The notes under the pieces were generated by a model, which saw only the letters and a program-made list of their open reading frames with translations, was not told where the DNA came from and searched no databases. Below are positions 17,014 through 24,908 of a stretch of 64,000 nt of DNA, piece after piece. The position numbers and the translations under genes are program-made. Numbering within the stretch: position 1 is the stretch's first letter; each line of letters opens with the position of its first letter. Origin of the DNA: Plastoroseomonas hellenica (GTDB lineage Bacteria > Pseudomonadota > Alphaproteobacteria > Acetobacterales > Acetobacteraceae); NCBI RefSeq assembly GCF_018129085.1, contig NZ_JAAGBB010000006.1, positions 124,001-188,000 on the forward strand. Direction: 5' to 3'.

Positions 17014-17720
17014 GCCGCGACCCTCGGTGCCCGCACCGCGCCGAGCGCCGCGCCGCGCCGGGCGGCGACGAGCTCCGCCATAATCGACAGCGCGATCTCG
17101 GGCGCCGTCACCGCTTCGATGTCGAGGCCGACCGGAGCATGGATGCGCGCCAGCGCCGCCTCGCCATGGCCGAGCTCGGCGAGCCGCGCGACGCGCTTGG
17201 CATGCGTCCGGCGGGAGCCGAGGGCGCCGATGTAGAAGGCCTCGCTCTTCAACGCGATGTCGAGCGCGGGGTCGTCGAGCTTCGGGTCATGGGTCAGGGT
17301 CACGACGGCGCTGCGCGCATCCGGCGCCAGCCTGGCCATCGCCTCGTCCGGCCAATCATCGATCAGGGTGACGCCCGGGAAGCGTTCCTCGGTCGCGAAG
17401 GCGCGGCGCGGGTCGATGACGATCAGCGCGAAGCCGAGCGGTGCGGTCATCGGCGCCAGCGCTTGGGTGATATGCGCGGCGCCGACCACGATCAGGCGCA
17501 GCGGCGGGTTGTGCGGGTGGATGAACCAGGCCTCGCCATCGAGCGTCAGGTTCGCGGCCTCGTCGGCGGCAAGCGCACCGCGCGCCGCCTCGGCCAGCGG
17601 GGCGGGGGCATCCTCGTCCGGCCAGAGCCGCTGGGCACCGTCCGAGAGCCGGGTCAGCAGCGCGACCTGGCGCTTGGCCGCCCGCGCCGCCTGCAGGCGG
17701 GCGAGGAGCTCCGCCTTCAC
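17010..17720 (-). CDS. XdhC family protein, Rossmann domain (C-terminal half type)
   Basis: The protein has 236 residues. A GTG at 17720 is preferred because it overlaps the stop of the upstream XdhC N-domain gene as GTGA. The Rossmann core is visible as RLIVVGAAHITQALAPMTA followed by LIVIDPRRAFATEERF, with later YIGALGSRRTHAKRVARLAE and IHAPVGLDIEAVTAPEIALS, all typical of the C-terminal domain of XdhC. XdhC-type chaperones bind sulfurated molybdenum cofactor and deliver it to the hydroxylase. Here the usual two domains are encoded by two adjacent genes. Confidence 0.9.
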   Translation of the reverse strand: MKAELLARLQAARAAKRQVALLTRLSDGAQRLWPDEDAPAPLAEAARGALAADEAANLTLDGEAWFIHPHNPPLRLIVVGAAHITQALAPMTAPLGFALIVIDPRRAFATEERFPGVTLIDDWPDEAMARLAPDARSAVVTLTHDPKLDDPALDIALKSEAFYIGALGSRRTHAKRVARLAELGHGEAALARIHAPVGLDIEAVTAPEIALSIMAELVAARRGAALGAVRAPRVAA

Positions 17721-18037
17721 GCCAGCGGCTCCACGAAGACCGTCAGCTTGCCGCCGCAGGAGAGGCCCACCTGCCAAGCGGTCTCATCGCTGATGCCGAA
17801 ATCGAGCAGCTTCGGGGTGCCGCTCCGCATGGCGTCCTTCGCGGCATCGGCGACCGCCCCTTCGATGCAGCCGCCGGAGACGCTGCCGGCCATGCGGCCG
17901 CTCATCGTCACCGCCAGTTGCGATCCGGCGGGGCGGGGGCTGCTGCCCCAGGTCTCCACCACGGTCGCGATGGCGACCTGCTCACCTGCCGCCGCCCAGG
18001 CGCCGGCGGTGGCCAGGATGTCCTCATTGTCGTTCAT
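17717..18037 (-). CDS. XdhC/CoxI N-terminal domain protein
   Basis: The 106-residue protein corresponds to the XdhC_CoxI domain: IATVVETWGSSPRPAGSQLA, MSGRMAGSVSGGCIEGAV and VGLSCGGKLTVFVEPL, including the conserved SGGCIE and CGG cysteine motifs. It probably works together with the Rossmann-domain protein encoded next. The start ATG overlaps the coxE stop as ATGA (18034-18037), and its own stop overlaps the next start as GTGA. This tight coupling suggests equimolar production of the two halves. Confidence 0.92.
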   Translation of the reverse strand: MNDNEDILATAGAWAAAGEQVAIATVVETWGSSPRPAGSQLAVTMSGRMAGSVSGGCIEGAVADAAKDAMRSGTPKLLDFGISDETAWQVGLSCGGKLTVFVEPLA

Positions 18038-19257
18038 GCAGCGATCCTCCCGCGGGGGGCGGCTTGGGACGAGGAGAGGCTCGCCACCAGCGCGCGCAGG
18101 CTGTCGAGGTTATGGACCGGACGGAACTCGTCCACATGGGGCAGCATCGCCCGGATGCCCTGAGATTTGGGTTGGAAGCCGGCATAGCGCAACAGCGGGT
18201 TGAGCCAGACCAGCCGCCGGCAGGAATGGCGCAGCCGATCGGTCGCTTCCGCCAGCCCCTCCGCCCCGTCGCGGTCCAGCCCGTCGGTGATCAGCAGCAC
18301 CACCGCGCCCTGGCCGAGCACCCGGCGCGACCAGAGCCGGTTGAAGAGGGTCAGGCTCTCCCCGATCCGGGTGCCCCCGGACCAGTCCGGCACCGCCTTC
18401 GCCACCTGCTCGAAGGCCATTTCCGGGTCGCGGTGGCGGAGCTGGCGGGTGACGTTGGACAGCCTCGTGCCGAACAGGAAGGTGCTCACCCGGTCCCGGT
18501 CATTGGCGACGGCGTGCAGGAAATGCAGCAGAATCTGGGCGTAGCGCGCCATCGAGCCGGAGATGTCGCAGAGTGCCACCAGCGGCGGCGGCCGCGTGAC
18601 CCGGCGCCGGCGCGACAGTTCCAGGATCTCCCCGCCGCTGCGCAGGCTCTCCCGCAGCGTCGCCCGCAGATCGACCGCGGGGCCTGCCGGATCGGGGCGG
18701 AAGCGGCGGGTGCGGCGCGCATCGAGCGGCAGCACGAGCTTCCTGATCTCCCGCTTGGCGGCGGCGATCTCGGCCGCCGACATCGCCTCGAAATCCATGC
18801 TCTGCAGCCGCTCGACGGCACTGACCGTCGCCGTCATGTCGATCTCGGGCGGCTGCTCCTCGGGGGGCTTCTGGTTCTGCTTCGGACGCTCCGCCTGCAT
18901 CGCCTCCGCGAGGCGGCGGGAGGCCGGCGGCGGCTTCTCGGGCGGGGGCTTCTGGCCCTCCAGCGCGGCCAGCATGGCGGCATGGCGCCCGGCCTCGGGG
19001 TCGCGCCAGAACAGCCGGAAGGCCTGGTCGAAGAGCTCGAAATGCTCGCGCCGGCGGACCATCACGGCGCGCAGCGCGGCATGGAAGCGGCGCCGGTCGT
19101 CGAGGCCGGTGATGGTCAACGCCTCCATGGCGGCGAGCGTCTCGGTGGGGCCGATCGGCAGGCCCATGCGGCGGAGCAGCCGGCCGAAGGCGGCGAGATT
19201 GGCGGCGAGGGCGCCGCTGCCCTCGCGCATGCCGATGGTGGCGCCGGGGGGCAGCAT
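18034..19257 (-). CDS. coxE: CoxE-type VWA domain protein
   Basis: The protein has 407 residues from the ATG at 19257; the Met at residue 10 is an alternative start. The N-terminal half is helical, with a Pro/Lys-rich linker around residues 100-140 (EGQKPPPEKPPPASRRLAEA). A VWA domain follows with a MIDAS motif DISGSM near residue 229 and VVLLITDGLDRDGAEGLAEA later, close to the expected Asp. CoxE with the MoxR-type ATPase CoxD is required for maturing the bimetallic centre of CO dehydrogenases. It starts 19 nt after coxD and overlaps the next gene by 4 nt. Confidence 0.9.
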   Translation of the reverse strand: MLPPGATIGMREGSGALAANLAAFGRLLRRMGLPIGPTETLAAMEALTITGLDDRRRFHAALRAVMVRRREHFELFDQAFRLFWRDPEAGRHAAMLAALEGQKPPPEKPPPASRRLAEAMQAERPKQNQKPPEEQPPEIDMTATVSAVERLQSMDFEAMSAAEIAAAKREIRKLVLPLDARRTRRFRPDPAGPAVDLRATLRESLRSGGEILELSRRRRVTRPPPLVALCDISGSMARYAQILLHFLHAVANDRDRVSTFLFGTRLSNVTRQLRHRDPEMAFEQVAKAVPDWSGGTRIGESLTLFNRLWSRRVLGQGAVVLLITDGLDRDGAEGLAEATDRLRHSCRRLVWLNPLLRYAGFQPKSQGIRAMLPHVDEFRPVHNLDSLRALVASLSSSQAAPRGRIAA

Positions 19258-19276
19258 CAGAAGGCCGGGGGCAATG

Positions 19277-20164
19277 TCATTCCCCCCGGGCCTCCGCCAC
19301 CAGCCGCGCCGCCTCCGCGCCGCGCAGCTTCGCGATGTCGTCCTGGTACTTCAGCAGCACGCCGAGCGTCTCGTCGACCTGGACAGGCTCGAGTTCCTTG
19401 GCGTCGAGGGCGGAGAGGGCGGCCGCCCAGTCGATGGTCTCGGCGACGCCCGGCAGCTTGAAGTAATCGCCCGCCCGGACCTTCTGGACGAACTCCACCA
19501 CCTGCGCGCTCAGCCGTTCCGGCAGATGGGGCGCCCGCAGCTTCAGGATCGCGCGTTCCCGGGCGGCATCCGGATAGTCCACCCAGTGGTAGAGGCAGCG
19601 GCGCCGGATGGCGTCATGGACCTCCCGCGTGCGGTTCGACGTGATGATGACGACCGGCGGCACCGTGGCCTTCACCGTGCCGAGCTCCGGGATCGAGAGC
19701 TGGAAATCCCCGAGAACCTCGAGCAGGAAGGCCTCGAAGGGTTCGTCCGCGCGGTCCAGCTCGTCGATCAGCAGCACCGCCGGGTCGCCGGTGATGGCCG
19801 AGAGCAGCGGGCGCTCCTGGAGGTATTCGCGGGCATAGATGCCGCGCTCCAGCACCGCGCGGTCGGTCTCGCCGGCGGCCTCCGCGAGGCGGATCGCCAT
19901 GAGCTGCCGGGCGTGATTCCACTCATAAGCGGCGGCCGAGAGGTCGAGGCCGTCATAGCATTGCAGCCGCACCAGCCGGCGCGGCAGCTTGGCGGCCAGG
20001 ACCTTGGCGATCTCGGTCTTGCCGGTGCCGGGCTCGCCCTCGAGGAACAGCGGGCGGCCCATCTTGAGCGCTAGGTGGATGGTGGTCGCCAGCGCCATGT
20101 CGGCGACATAGCCACCCTCCGCCAACAGCCGCCGCGTGTCCTCGACGGTGGCGGGGAGCGTCAT
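19277..20164 (-). CDS. coxD: CoxD-type MoxR family AAA+ ATPase
   Basis: The protein has 295 residues, the normal length. Walker A is GEPGTGKT (residues 43-50), Walker B is AVLLIDELDRADEPFEA, and sensor 1 is PPVVIITSNRTREVHDAIRR, with the basic RRRCLYHWVDYP motif that MoxR proteins share. With CoxE it forms an AAA-VWA pair that remodels apo-hydrolase or dehydrogenase during metal-centre assembly. Its ATG overlaps the coxG stop (20161-20164, ATGA). The alternative reading, a generic MoxR regulator, is less likely because coxG and coxE flank it. Confidence 0.93.
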   Translation of the reverse strand: MTLPATVEDTRRLLAEGGYVADMALATTIHLALKMGRPLFLEGEPGTGKTEIAKVLAAKLPRRLVRLQCYDGLDLSAAAYEWNHARQLMAIRLAEAAGETDRAVLERGIYAREYLQERPLLSAITGDPAVLLIDELDRADEPFEAFLLEVLGDFQLSIPELGTVKATVPPVVIITSNRTREVHDAIRRRCLYHWVDYPDAARERAILKLRAPHLPERLSAQVVEFVQKVRAGDYFKLPGVAETIDWAAALSALDAKELEPVQVDETLGVLLKYQDDIAKLRGAEAARLVAEARGE

Positions 20165-20919
20165 CCGAAGGCGAACATCAGCAGGATGATAATCAGCATG
20201 ATCACCGAGCCACCCCAGAAGGTGAGCGGCAGGCCGAAGGGCTCGATCATCAGCAGGGTGCGGAGCGGGCTGATGACCAGCGCGTCCTCCGTCGGTCGCG
20301 GCCCGGGCCGCGCCACCGGATCACCCGAGGCGCTGATGCCTTCGGCGCCGTGGTGGGTGATCGGCGCGGGAGCGCCGGGATTCGCCAGGTACTCGGTGTC
20401 GGTGCCGGCGACCGGGGCGCCGGCGCGGGCGGCCTCGATGGCATCGGCCGGCGCCGTGGGAGACGCCGCGGTCGCCGCCGAGGCGGTCATCTGCGCGGCG
20501 AAGCGGTCGAAGAACTGATCGGCCATCTGCTTCGCCGTCGCATCGATCAGCCGGGCGCCGAGCTGTGCCATCTTGCCGCCGACCTGCGCCTTCACCTGGT
20601 AGGACAGTAGGGTGCCGGCGCCGGCTTCCGCCAGTTGCACGTCGGCGCCGCCCTTGGCGAAGCCCATGGCGCCGCCATTGCCCTCACCGGAAATGGTGTA
20701 GCCGGCGGGCGGGTTGAGGTTCTCGAGCCGCACCTTGCCGGTGAATTTCGCGGCCATCGGACCGATCTTCACCGCGACGCGGGCCGAGAAGCCGCCATCC
20801 TCGGTGCGCTCGATCGACTCGCAGCCGGGGATGGAGGCGCGCAGCACCTCGGGCTCATTGAGCCCTTCCCAAACGGTCTGGCGCGGCGCGGCGATCTGCC
20901 GCTCCCCGGTCATTTCCAT
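20161..20919 (-). CDS. coxG: CoxG/SRPBCC family carbon-monoxide-dehydrogenase subunit G-like protein
   Basis: The protein has 252 residues. ATG 20919 is chosen because GGAG lies about 7 nt upstream and the family motif begins there (MEMTGERQIAAPRQTVWEGL). Residues 1-150 form the SRPBCC lipid- or ligand-binding fold, with LRASIPGCESIERTEDGGFS, KVRLENLNPPAGYTISGEG and a helical end. A low-complexity Ala/Pro linker of about 60 residues leads to a C-terminal membrane helix (WGGSVIMLIIILLMFAFG). CoxG anchors CO dehydrogenase to the membrane in Oligotropha and may deliver quinones. It is the first gene of the six-gene reverse operon and is divergent from the CitMHS transporter. Confidence 0.9.
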   Translation of the reverse strand: MEMTGERQIAAPRQTVWEGLNEPEVLRASIPGCESIERTEDGGFSARVAVKIGPMAAKFTGKVRLENLNPPAGYTISGEGNGGAMGFAKGGADVQLAEAGAGTLLSYQVKAQVGGKMAQLGARLIDATAKQMADQFFDRFAAQMTASAATAASPTAPADAIEAARAGAPVAGTDTEYLANPGAPAPITHHGAEGISASGDPVARPGPRPTEDALVISPLRTLLMIEPFGLPLTFWGGSVIMLIIILLMFAFG

Positions 20920-21057
20920 GGAGCATCTCCGGTTTGCTGGCCCGAGAGTAGGGCGCGGGGCCCCCCCGCGAAAGAGGGGGGGCCTTCGCGGGCCGGGCGG
21001 CGCTGCTATAGGAAACGGGCAGGTCGCGGGGCCGGAGGGGATCACCAGGTGAGGTCA

Positions 21058-22434
21058 ATGACGCTCGCGGGCCTGTTGCTGGCGGTGCCGGCAGAGGCGG
21101 CGGGGATTTCCGGTGATGCCCTGTCGCTTGGCTGGGCGCTGCCCTTCCTCGGCATGCTGCTCTCGATCGCGCTGCTGCCGTTGATCGCCGGCCATCTCTG
21201 GCATCATCACTACGGGAAGATCGCGGCGGGGTGGGCGGCTCTACTGGTGCTGCCGCTGGCCGTCGCCTTCGGACCGGAAGCCGCCGCCGCTGAGGTCTGG
21301 CATGTGCTGCTGCTGGAATACCTGCCCTTCATCGCGCTGCTGCTGGCGCTCTACACCGCGGGCGGCGGCGTGCTGCTGCGTGGCCGGCTGGTCGGAACGC
21401 CCGCGACCAACACCGCGCTGTTGGCGGTGGGCACCGTGGTCGCGAGCGTGATGGGCACCACGGGCGCCGCGATGGTGCTGATCCGGCCATTGATCCGGGC
21501 CAACGCCTTCCGCCGGCGCAAGACGCACAGCTTCGTCTTCTTCATCTTCCTGGTGGCGAATATCGGCGGCAGCCTGACGCCGCTCGGCGATCCGCCGCTC
21601 TATCTGGGCTTTCTCCGGGGGGTGGCCTTCTTCTGGACCACGACCCACCTCTTCGCCGAGTTCCTGTTCTGCGTGGTGCTGCTGCTCGCGGTATACTGGC
21701 TGATCGACAGCATCGCCTGGGCGCGGGAGAAGCCGGTGCCGCCGCCCGCTGGGGGCCGCGATCCGCTGCGCATCGAAGGCTGGGCGAATGTGGCGCTGAT
21801 CGGGGCGATCGTCGTGGTGGTGCTGGCCCAGGGCGTCTGGCAGCCGGGGGAGGTCGTGATCCTCGGCCAAGCCATCGGCATCGAACGGATTGCCGGCATG
21901 GCCGCCTTCATCGCCATCGCACTGGCGTCGGTAGCGCTGACGCCGGCCTCGCTGCGGGAAGCCAACGGCTTCGCCTGGGGGGCGATCCTGGAAGTGGCAA
22001 AACTCTTCGCGGCGATCTTCGTGACCATGGCGCCGGTGCTCGCGATCCTGAAGGCGGGCGGCGCCGGCGCGGCGGCGGGCCTCGTCGCCCTGACCTCGGA
22101 TGCCGCCGGGCAGCCGGTCCCTTGGGTGTATTTCTGGCTCTCCGGCGCATTGTCCTCCTTCCTCGACAATGCGCCGACCTATCTGGTGTTCTTCAACCTC
22201 GCCGGCGGGGATCCCCTGCGGCTGATGGGGGAAGGCGCCCTGATCCTCGCGGCCATCTCCTGCGGGGCGGTGTTCATGGGCGCCAACTCCTATATCGGGA
22301 ATGCGCCGAACTTCATGGTGAAGGCGATCGTGGAGGAGCAGGGCGTTCGCATGCCCTCCTTCTTCGGCTATTGCGCCTGGGCGCTGGTCTTTCTCGTGCC
22401 GCTCTTCATCCTGGTCACATTCGTGTTCTTCTGA
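21058..22434 (+). CDS. CitMHS-type/sodium:proton antiporter-like membrane transporter
   Basis: The protein has 458 residues with about 12 hydrophobic helices. ATG 21058 follows AGGTGAGG closely; the frame is open far upstream but through antisense of coxG. Family features are ASVMGTTGAAMVLIRPLIR, NIGGSLTPLGDPPLYLGFLR and SSFLDNAPTYLVFFNLAGG, resembling the paired intramembrane loops of ion-transporter-superfamily proteins. Members move organic anions or exchange Na+ and H+ across the inner membrane; the exact substrate cannot be read. It is divergent from the cox-type operon and 51 nt upstream of the methylisocitrate-lyase-like gene, with which it may be cotranscribed. Confidence 0.88.
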   Translation: MTLAGLLLAVPAEAAGISGDALSLGWALPFLGMLLSIALLPLIAGHLWHHHYGKIAAGWAALLVLPLAVAFGPEAAAAEVWHVLLLEYLPFIALLLALYTAGGGVLLRGRLVGTPATNTALLAVGTVVASVMGTTGAAMVLIRPLIRANAFRRRKTHSFVFFIFLVANIGGSLTPLGDPPLYLGFLRGVAFFWTTTHLFAEFLFCVVLLLAVYWLIDSIAWAREKPVPPPAGGRDPLRIEGWANVALIGAIVVVVLAQGVWQPGEVVILGQAIGIERIAGMAAFIAIALASVALTPASLREANGFAWGAILEVAKLFAAIFVTMAPVLAILKAGGAGAAAGLVALTSDAAGQPVPWVYFWLSGALSSFLDNAPTYLVFFNLAGGDPLRLMGEGALILAAISCGAVFMGANSYIGNAPNFMVKAIVEEQGVRMPSFFGYCAWALVFLVPLFILVTFVFF

Positions 22435-22462
22435 GCGTTCGATGGTCTGAATCGGATGCGCG
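22433..22462 (+). repeat. Truncated family C palindromic element beginning in a stop codon
   Basis: GAGCGTTCGATG-GTCTGAATCGGATGC starts at the last two bases of the transporter's TGA and lacks the interior present in the full copies at 48831 and 48892. Confidence 0.55.
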
Positions 22463-22485
22463 CACTTACAAGGGAGTTGGGTCCC

Positions 22486-23409
22486 ATGCCCTACATCATC
22501 GCCGACGACCTGCCGGAGGAGCCCGCGGGCATCCGCTTCCGCAAGCTGCTGGAACGGCCGCAGATCCTGCAGATGCCGGGCGCCCATCTCGGCATCGCGG
22601 CCCTGCTCGCGAAGAAGCAGGGCTTCGAGGCGCTCTACATGTCGGGTGCGGCGATGAGCGCCACCATGGGCCTGCCCGACCTCGGCATGATCACGGTCGA
22701 CGACGTCGCCTGGCATATCCGCCAGGTGGTGCGCGCCTCGGCGCTGCCGGTGCTGGTCGATGGCGATACCGGCTATGGCGAGGCGCTCAACGTCATGCAC
22801 ATGGTCCGCAGCTTCGAGGAGGCGGGGGCCGGCGCCGTCCATCTGGAGGACCAGTTGCTGCCCAAGAAATGCGGGCACCTGAACGACAAGAAGCTGGCCC
22901 CCGCCGATGAGATGGGCGCGAAGGTCGCTGCGGCGCGGAAAGCGCGGCGGCACCTGACGATCATCGCCCGCACCGATGCGGTGGCGAGCGAGGGGATGGA
23001 TGCGGCGGTCGATCGGGCGAAGCGCTACCTGGACGCGGGGGCCGACGCAATCTTCCCGGAGGCGCTGAACACCGCCGAGATGTTCCGCGAATTCGCGCGG
23101 CGCATGCCGGGCGTGAAGCTGCTGGCGAACATGACCGAATTCGGCCGCACGCCCTTTTTCACGGCCGAGGAATTCCAGGCCATGGGCTACGCCATGGTCA
23201 TCTGGCCGGTGTCTCATCTGCGGGTCGCGGCCCGCGCGATGGAGGAGCTCTACGCTGCGATCGCCCGCGATGGTGGCACCCACAAGCTGGTCGATCGCAT
23301 GCAGACCCGCGCGCAGCTCTACGAGACCATCGGCTATCACACCTATGAGGCGCTGGACGCCAGCCTGATCGCGACGGTGGTACCGGAGGCGATGCCGCAG
23401 CGGAGCTAG
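22486..23409 (+). CDS. prpB: Isocitrate lyase/PEP mutase family enzyme, methylisocitrate lyase-like
   Basis: The protein has 307 residues. ATG 22486 follows AGGGAG by 9 nt; an in-frame ATG ten codons earlier lies inside a palindromic element. The PrpB-type catalytic loop KKCGH is at about residues 127-131, after AGAGAVHLEDQL and VLVDGDTGYGEALNVMHMV. Downstream are IIARTDAVASEGMDAAVDRA and KLLANMTEFGRTP, the pattern of 2-methylisocitrate lyases, which split methylisocitrate to pyruvate and succinate in propionate catabolism. No prpC or prpD is nearby, so a related lyase or oxaloacetate decarboxylase is possible. Confidence 0.85.
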   Translation: MPYIIADDLPEEPAGIRFRKLLERPQILQMPGAHLGIAALLAKKQGFEALYMSGAAMSATMGLPDLGMITVDDVAWHIRQVVRASALPVLVDGDTGYGEALNVMHMVRSFEEAGAGAVHLEDQLLPKKCGHLNDKKLAPADEMGAKVAAARKARRHLTIIARTDAVASEGMDAAVDRAKRYLDAGADAIFPEALNTAEMFREFARRMPGVKLLANMTEFGRTPFFTAEEFQAMGYAMVIWPVSHLRVAARAMEELYAAIARDGGTHKLVDRMQTRAQLYETIGYHTYEALDASLIATVVPEAMPQRS

Positions 23410-23412
23410 GGC

Positions 23413-23460
23413 GAAGCAGATCGCCGCAGGGCGGAATCGCCCGAAGGCGTGAATCTGTTC
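23413..23460 (+). repeat. Family A palindromic element, tandem copy 1
   Basis: GAAGCAGATCGCC...GGGCG-GAAT-CGCCC...GGCGTGAATCTGTTC forms a nested stem and lies 4 nt after the methylisocitrate-lyase-like gene. Confidence 0.75.
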
Positions 23461-23476
23461 GCAAAACTACCTGGGC

Positions 23477-23524
23477 GAAGCAGATCGCCGCAGGGCGGAA
23501 TCGCCCTGAGGCGTGGATCTGTTC
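23477..23524 (+). repeat. Family A palindromic element, tandem copy 2
   Basis: A near-identical second copy, 64 bp downstream of the first, differs by a few bases (CCCTGAGGCGTGGATC). It ends 14 nt before the stop of the convergent 47-residue gene. Confidence 0.75.
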
Positions 23525-23537
23525 GCAAGACCATGCG

Positions 23538-23681
23538 TCAGCTCACCAGATAGGCGATCACGAAGGCGACGATCACCAGGGTGAGGGAGATGCCGAGGAT
23601 CCACCGGACATGGCCGGTGGTCCTGCCCTGACGGACGGCGGTCGCGCTGCGCGGCGGCGGGGTGGGTTCGGGCTCGGTCAT
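23538..23681 (-). CDS. Small 47-residue single-span membrane protein
   Basis: A complete short gene with ATG at 23681 and TGA at 23538. The first 26 residues are Pro/Thr/Arg-rich and soluble (MTEPEPTPPPRSATAVRQGR). A strongly hydrophobic helix then spans about residues 28-46 (ILGISLTLVIVAFVIAYLVS). The charge pattern (Arg/His before the helix) predicts the N terminus in the cytoplasm. No family was recognised. It sits between tandem family A repeats and the cyclase gene (90 nt upstream, same direction), and may share the cyclase transcript. Function is unknown. Confidence 0.65.
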   Translation of the reverse strand: MTEPEPTPPPRSATAVRQGRTTGHVRWILGISLTLVIVAFVIAYLVS

Positions 23682-23771
23682 GGTGATGCAACGGGTTTCG
23701 CCGCCTTGAAGTTTCGGCGTCCCGGCCGCCTGAACCAGGCAGGGGCCGGCGCGCGCCGGCCCCTGCCAGCC

Positions 23772-24761
23772 TCACAGCAGCGCGGAAGGCGCGACCGTCG
23801 ATCCGGTACCGCCTGCGATCTTCAGCGGCTGCATCAGGAAGGCGAATTCGCCGACCTGGCGTTCCGCGAGCTCGTCGAGCTTCATGTTCTCCAGCAGGTG
23901 CACCCCGTGCACCACCAGCGCGATCTGATGCACGGGGAGGGAGGCGTTGCGGTCGGGGTTCGGCGCCACCTCGACCGGCCAGTTGTCGGAGCCGAGGATG
24001 ATCGGCTCCCGCTGGATCAGCCATTCGGCGGCGGCGATGCCGATGCCGGGGCAGCCGCGCACGTATTCGGTGTTGTTGGTGCCCCAGTGATGGCCCCAGC
24101 CGGTGTTGATGAAGAAGGCGTCGGCGCGTTCCAGCCGCAGGTTCTGCCGCGCGATCGCCTGCTCCAGGTCGGCGACGGTGATCTCATAGCCGATCGGCAG
24201 GGTGCGTTGGCCCTTCAACCCAGCGACATCGATCAGCACGCCGCGGGTGAGGACCGTGCCGATGGTGTCGACCCCCATCTCCCGGAAGCCGGTGCGGGTC
24301 GCGATGTCGTCGTAGCGGACGCAATTGTAGACCTCGTCGCCGATCGTCTGGTGCGGGAAGGCGTCGAGCTGGGTGCCGACCTGGCCGATCTCCGCGATCA
24401 CGATCTCCTCGTTGGAGCCGCGGCGGTTGGGCTCCGGGTTCATGAAGGTGCGCTTGAGGTGCTGGTCGAAGCGGCGGGTGCCGAAGAAGGGCATGCTCGG
24501 CTCCAGCCGGCGGCCGAGCTCGATCACCTGGCCGTTGCGGATCAGCCGCGCGGCCCCCTGGCGCTTCTCGTCGTTCAGCAGGTTCATGTAGCCGCGCCGG
24601 TCGTTGGGGCCGAAGCGGGAGGGGCAGCGCTGGGAGGCTGGCGGCGGCGACCATCCGGGCGTCGTCTGGGCCTGCACCGGCGTCGCGGACAGGCCCAGAT
24701 GCGCGCCGCCGCAGCCAAGGCAGGCCGCGCCGAAGAAGCCCCGGCGAGAGAGGTTTGGCAT
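23772..24761 (-). CDS. Secreted cyclase family (kynurenine-formamidase-like) protein
   Basis: The protein has 329 residues and a Tat-type signal (LSRRGFFGAACLGCGGAHLG) ending near residue 31. The cyclase-fold core is visible, with TIGTVLTRGVLIDVAGLKG, ADAFFINTGWGHHWGT and CPGIGIAAAEWLIQREPII. The metal site of the family is normally HxGTHxDxPxH; here it reads QVGTQLDAFPH, so both leading His are Gln. That pattern occurs in some divergent members and may mean altered metal binding. The location is probably periplasmic. It is divergent from the histone-deacetylase-like gene. Substrate is unknown. Confidence 0.85.
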   Translation of the reverse strand: MPNLSRRGFFGAACLGCGGAHLGLSATPVQAQTTPGWSPPPASQRCPSRFGPNDRRGYMNLLNDEKRQGAARLIRNGQVIELGRRLEPSMPFFGTRRFDQHLKRTFMNPEPNRRGSNEEIVIAEIGQVGTQLDAFPHQTIGDEVYNCVRYDDIATRTGFREMGVDTIGTVLTRGVLIDVAGLKGQRTLPIGYEITVADLEQAIARQNLRLERADAFFINTGWGHHWGTNNTEYVRGCPGIGIAAAEWLIQREPIILGSDNWPVEVAPNPDRNASLPVHQIALVVHGVHLLENMKLDELAERQVGEFAFLMQPLKIAGGTGSTVAPSALL

Positions 24762-24908
24762 CGTTTTCCTCCATATCGTGGGCGGCGGTGGCGCCGCACG
24801 CGGATGCTGGTGGATGACGCGCGCGTAATACTATTCCGGCTCTTGCCGTCGCGCGAAGGCGCGCGGGTCTTACTATCCATGCGGCGGCACGCCATGCTTG
24901 GCAGTTGC

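Noticed and set aside
21241-23340. Long open reverse frame of about 699 codons
   Set aside because: It runs antisense to the CitMHS-type transporter and the methylisocitrate-lyase-like gene, has His/Arg/Asp-rich composition typical of GC-driven shadow frames, and shows no domain.
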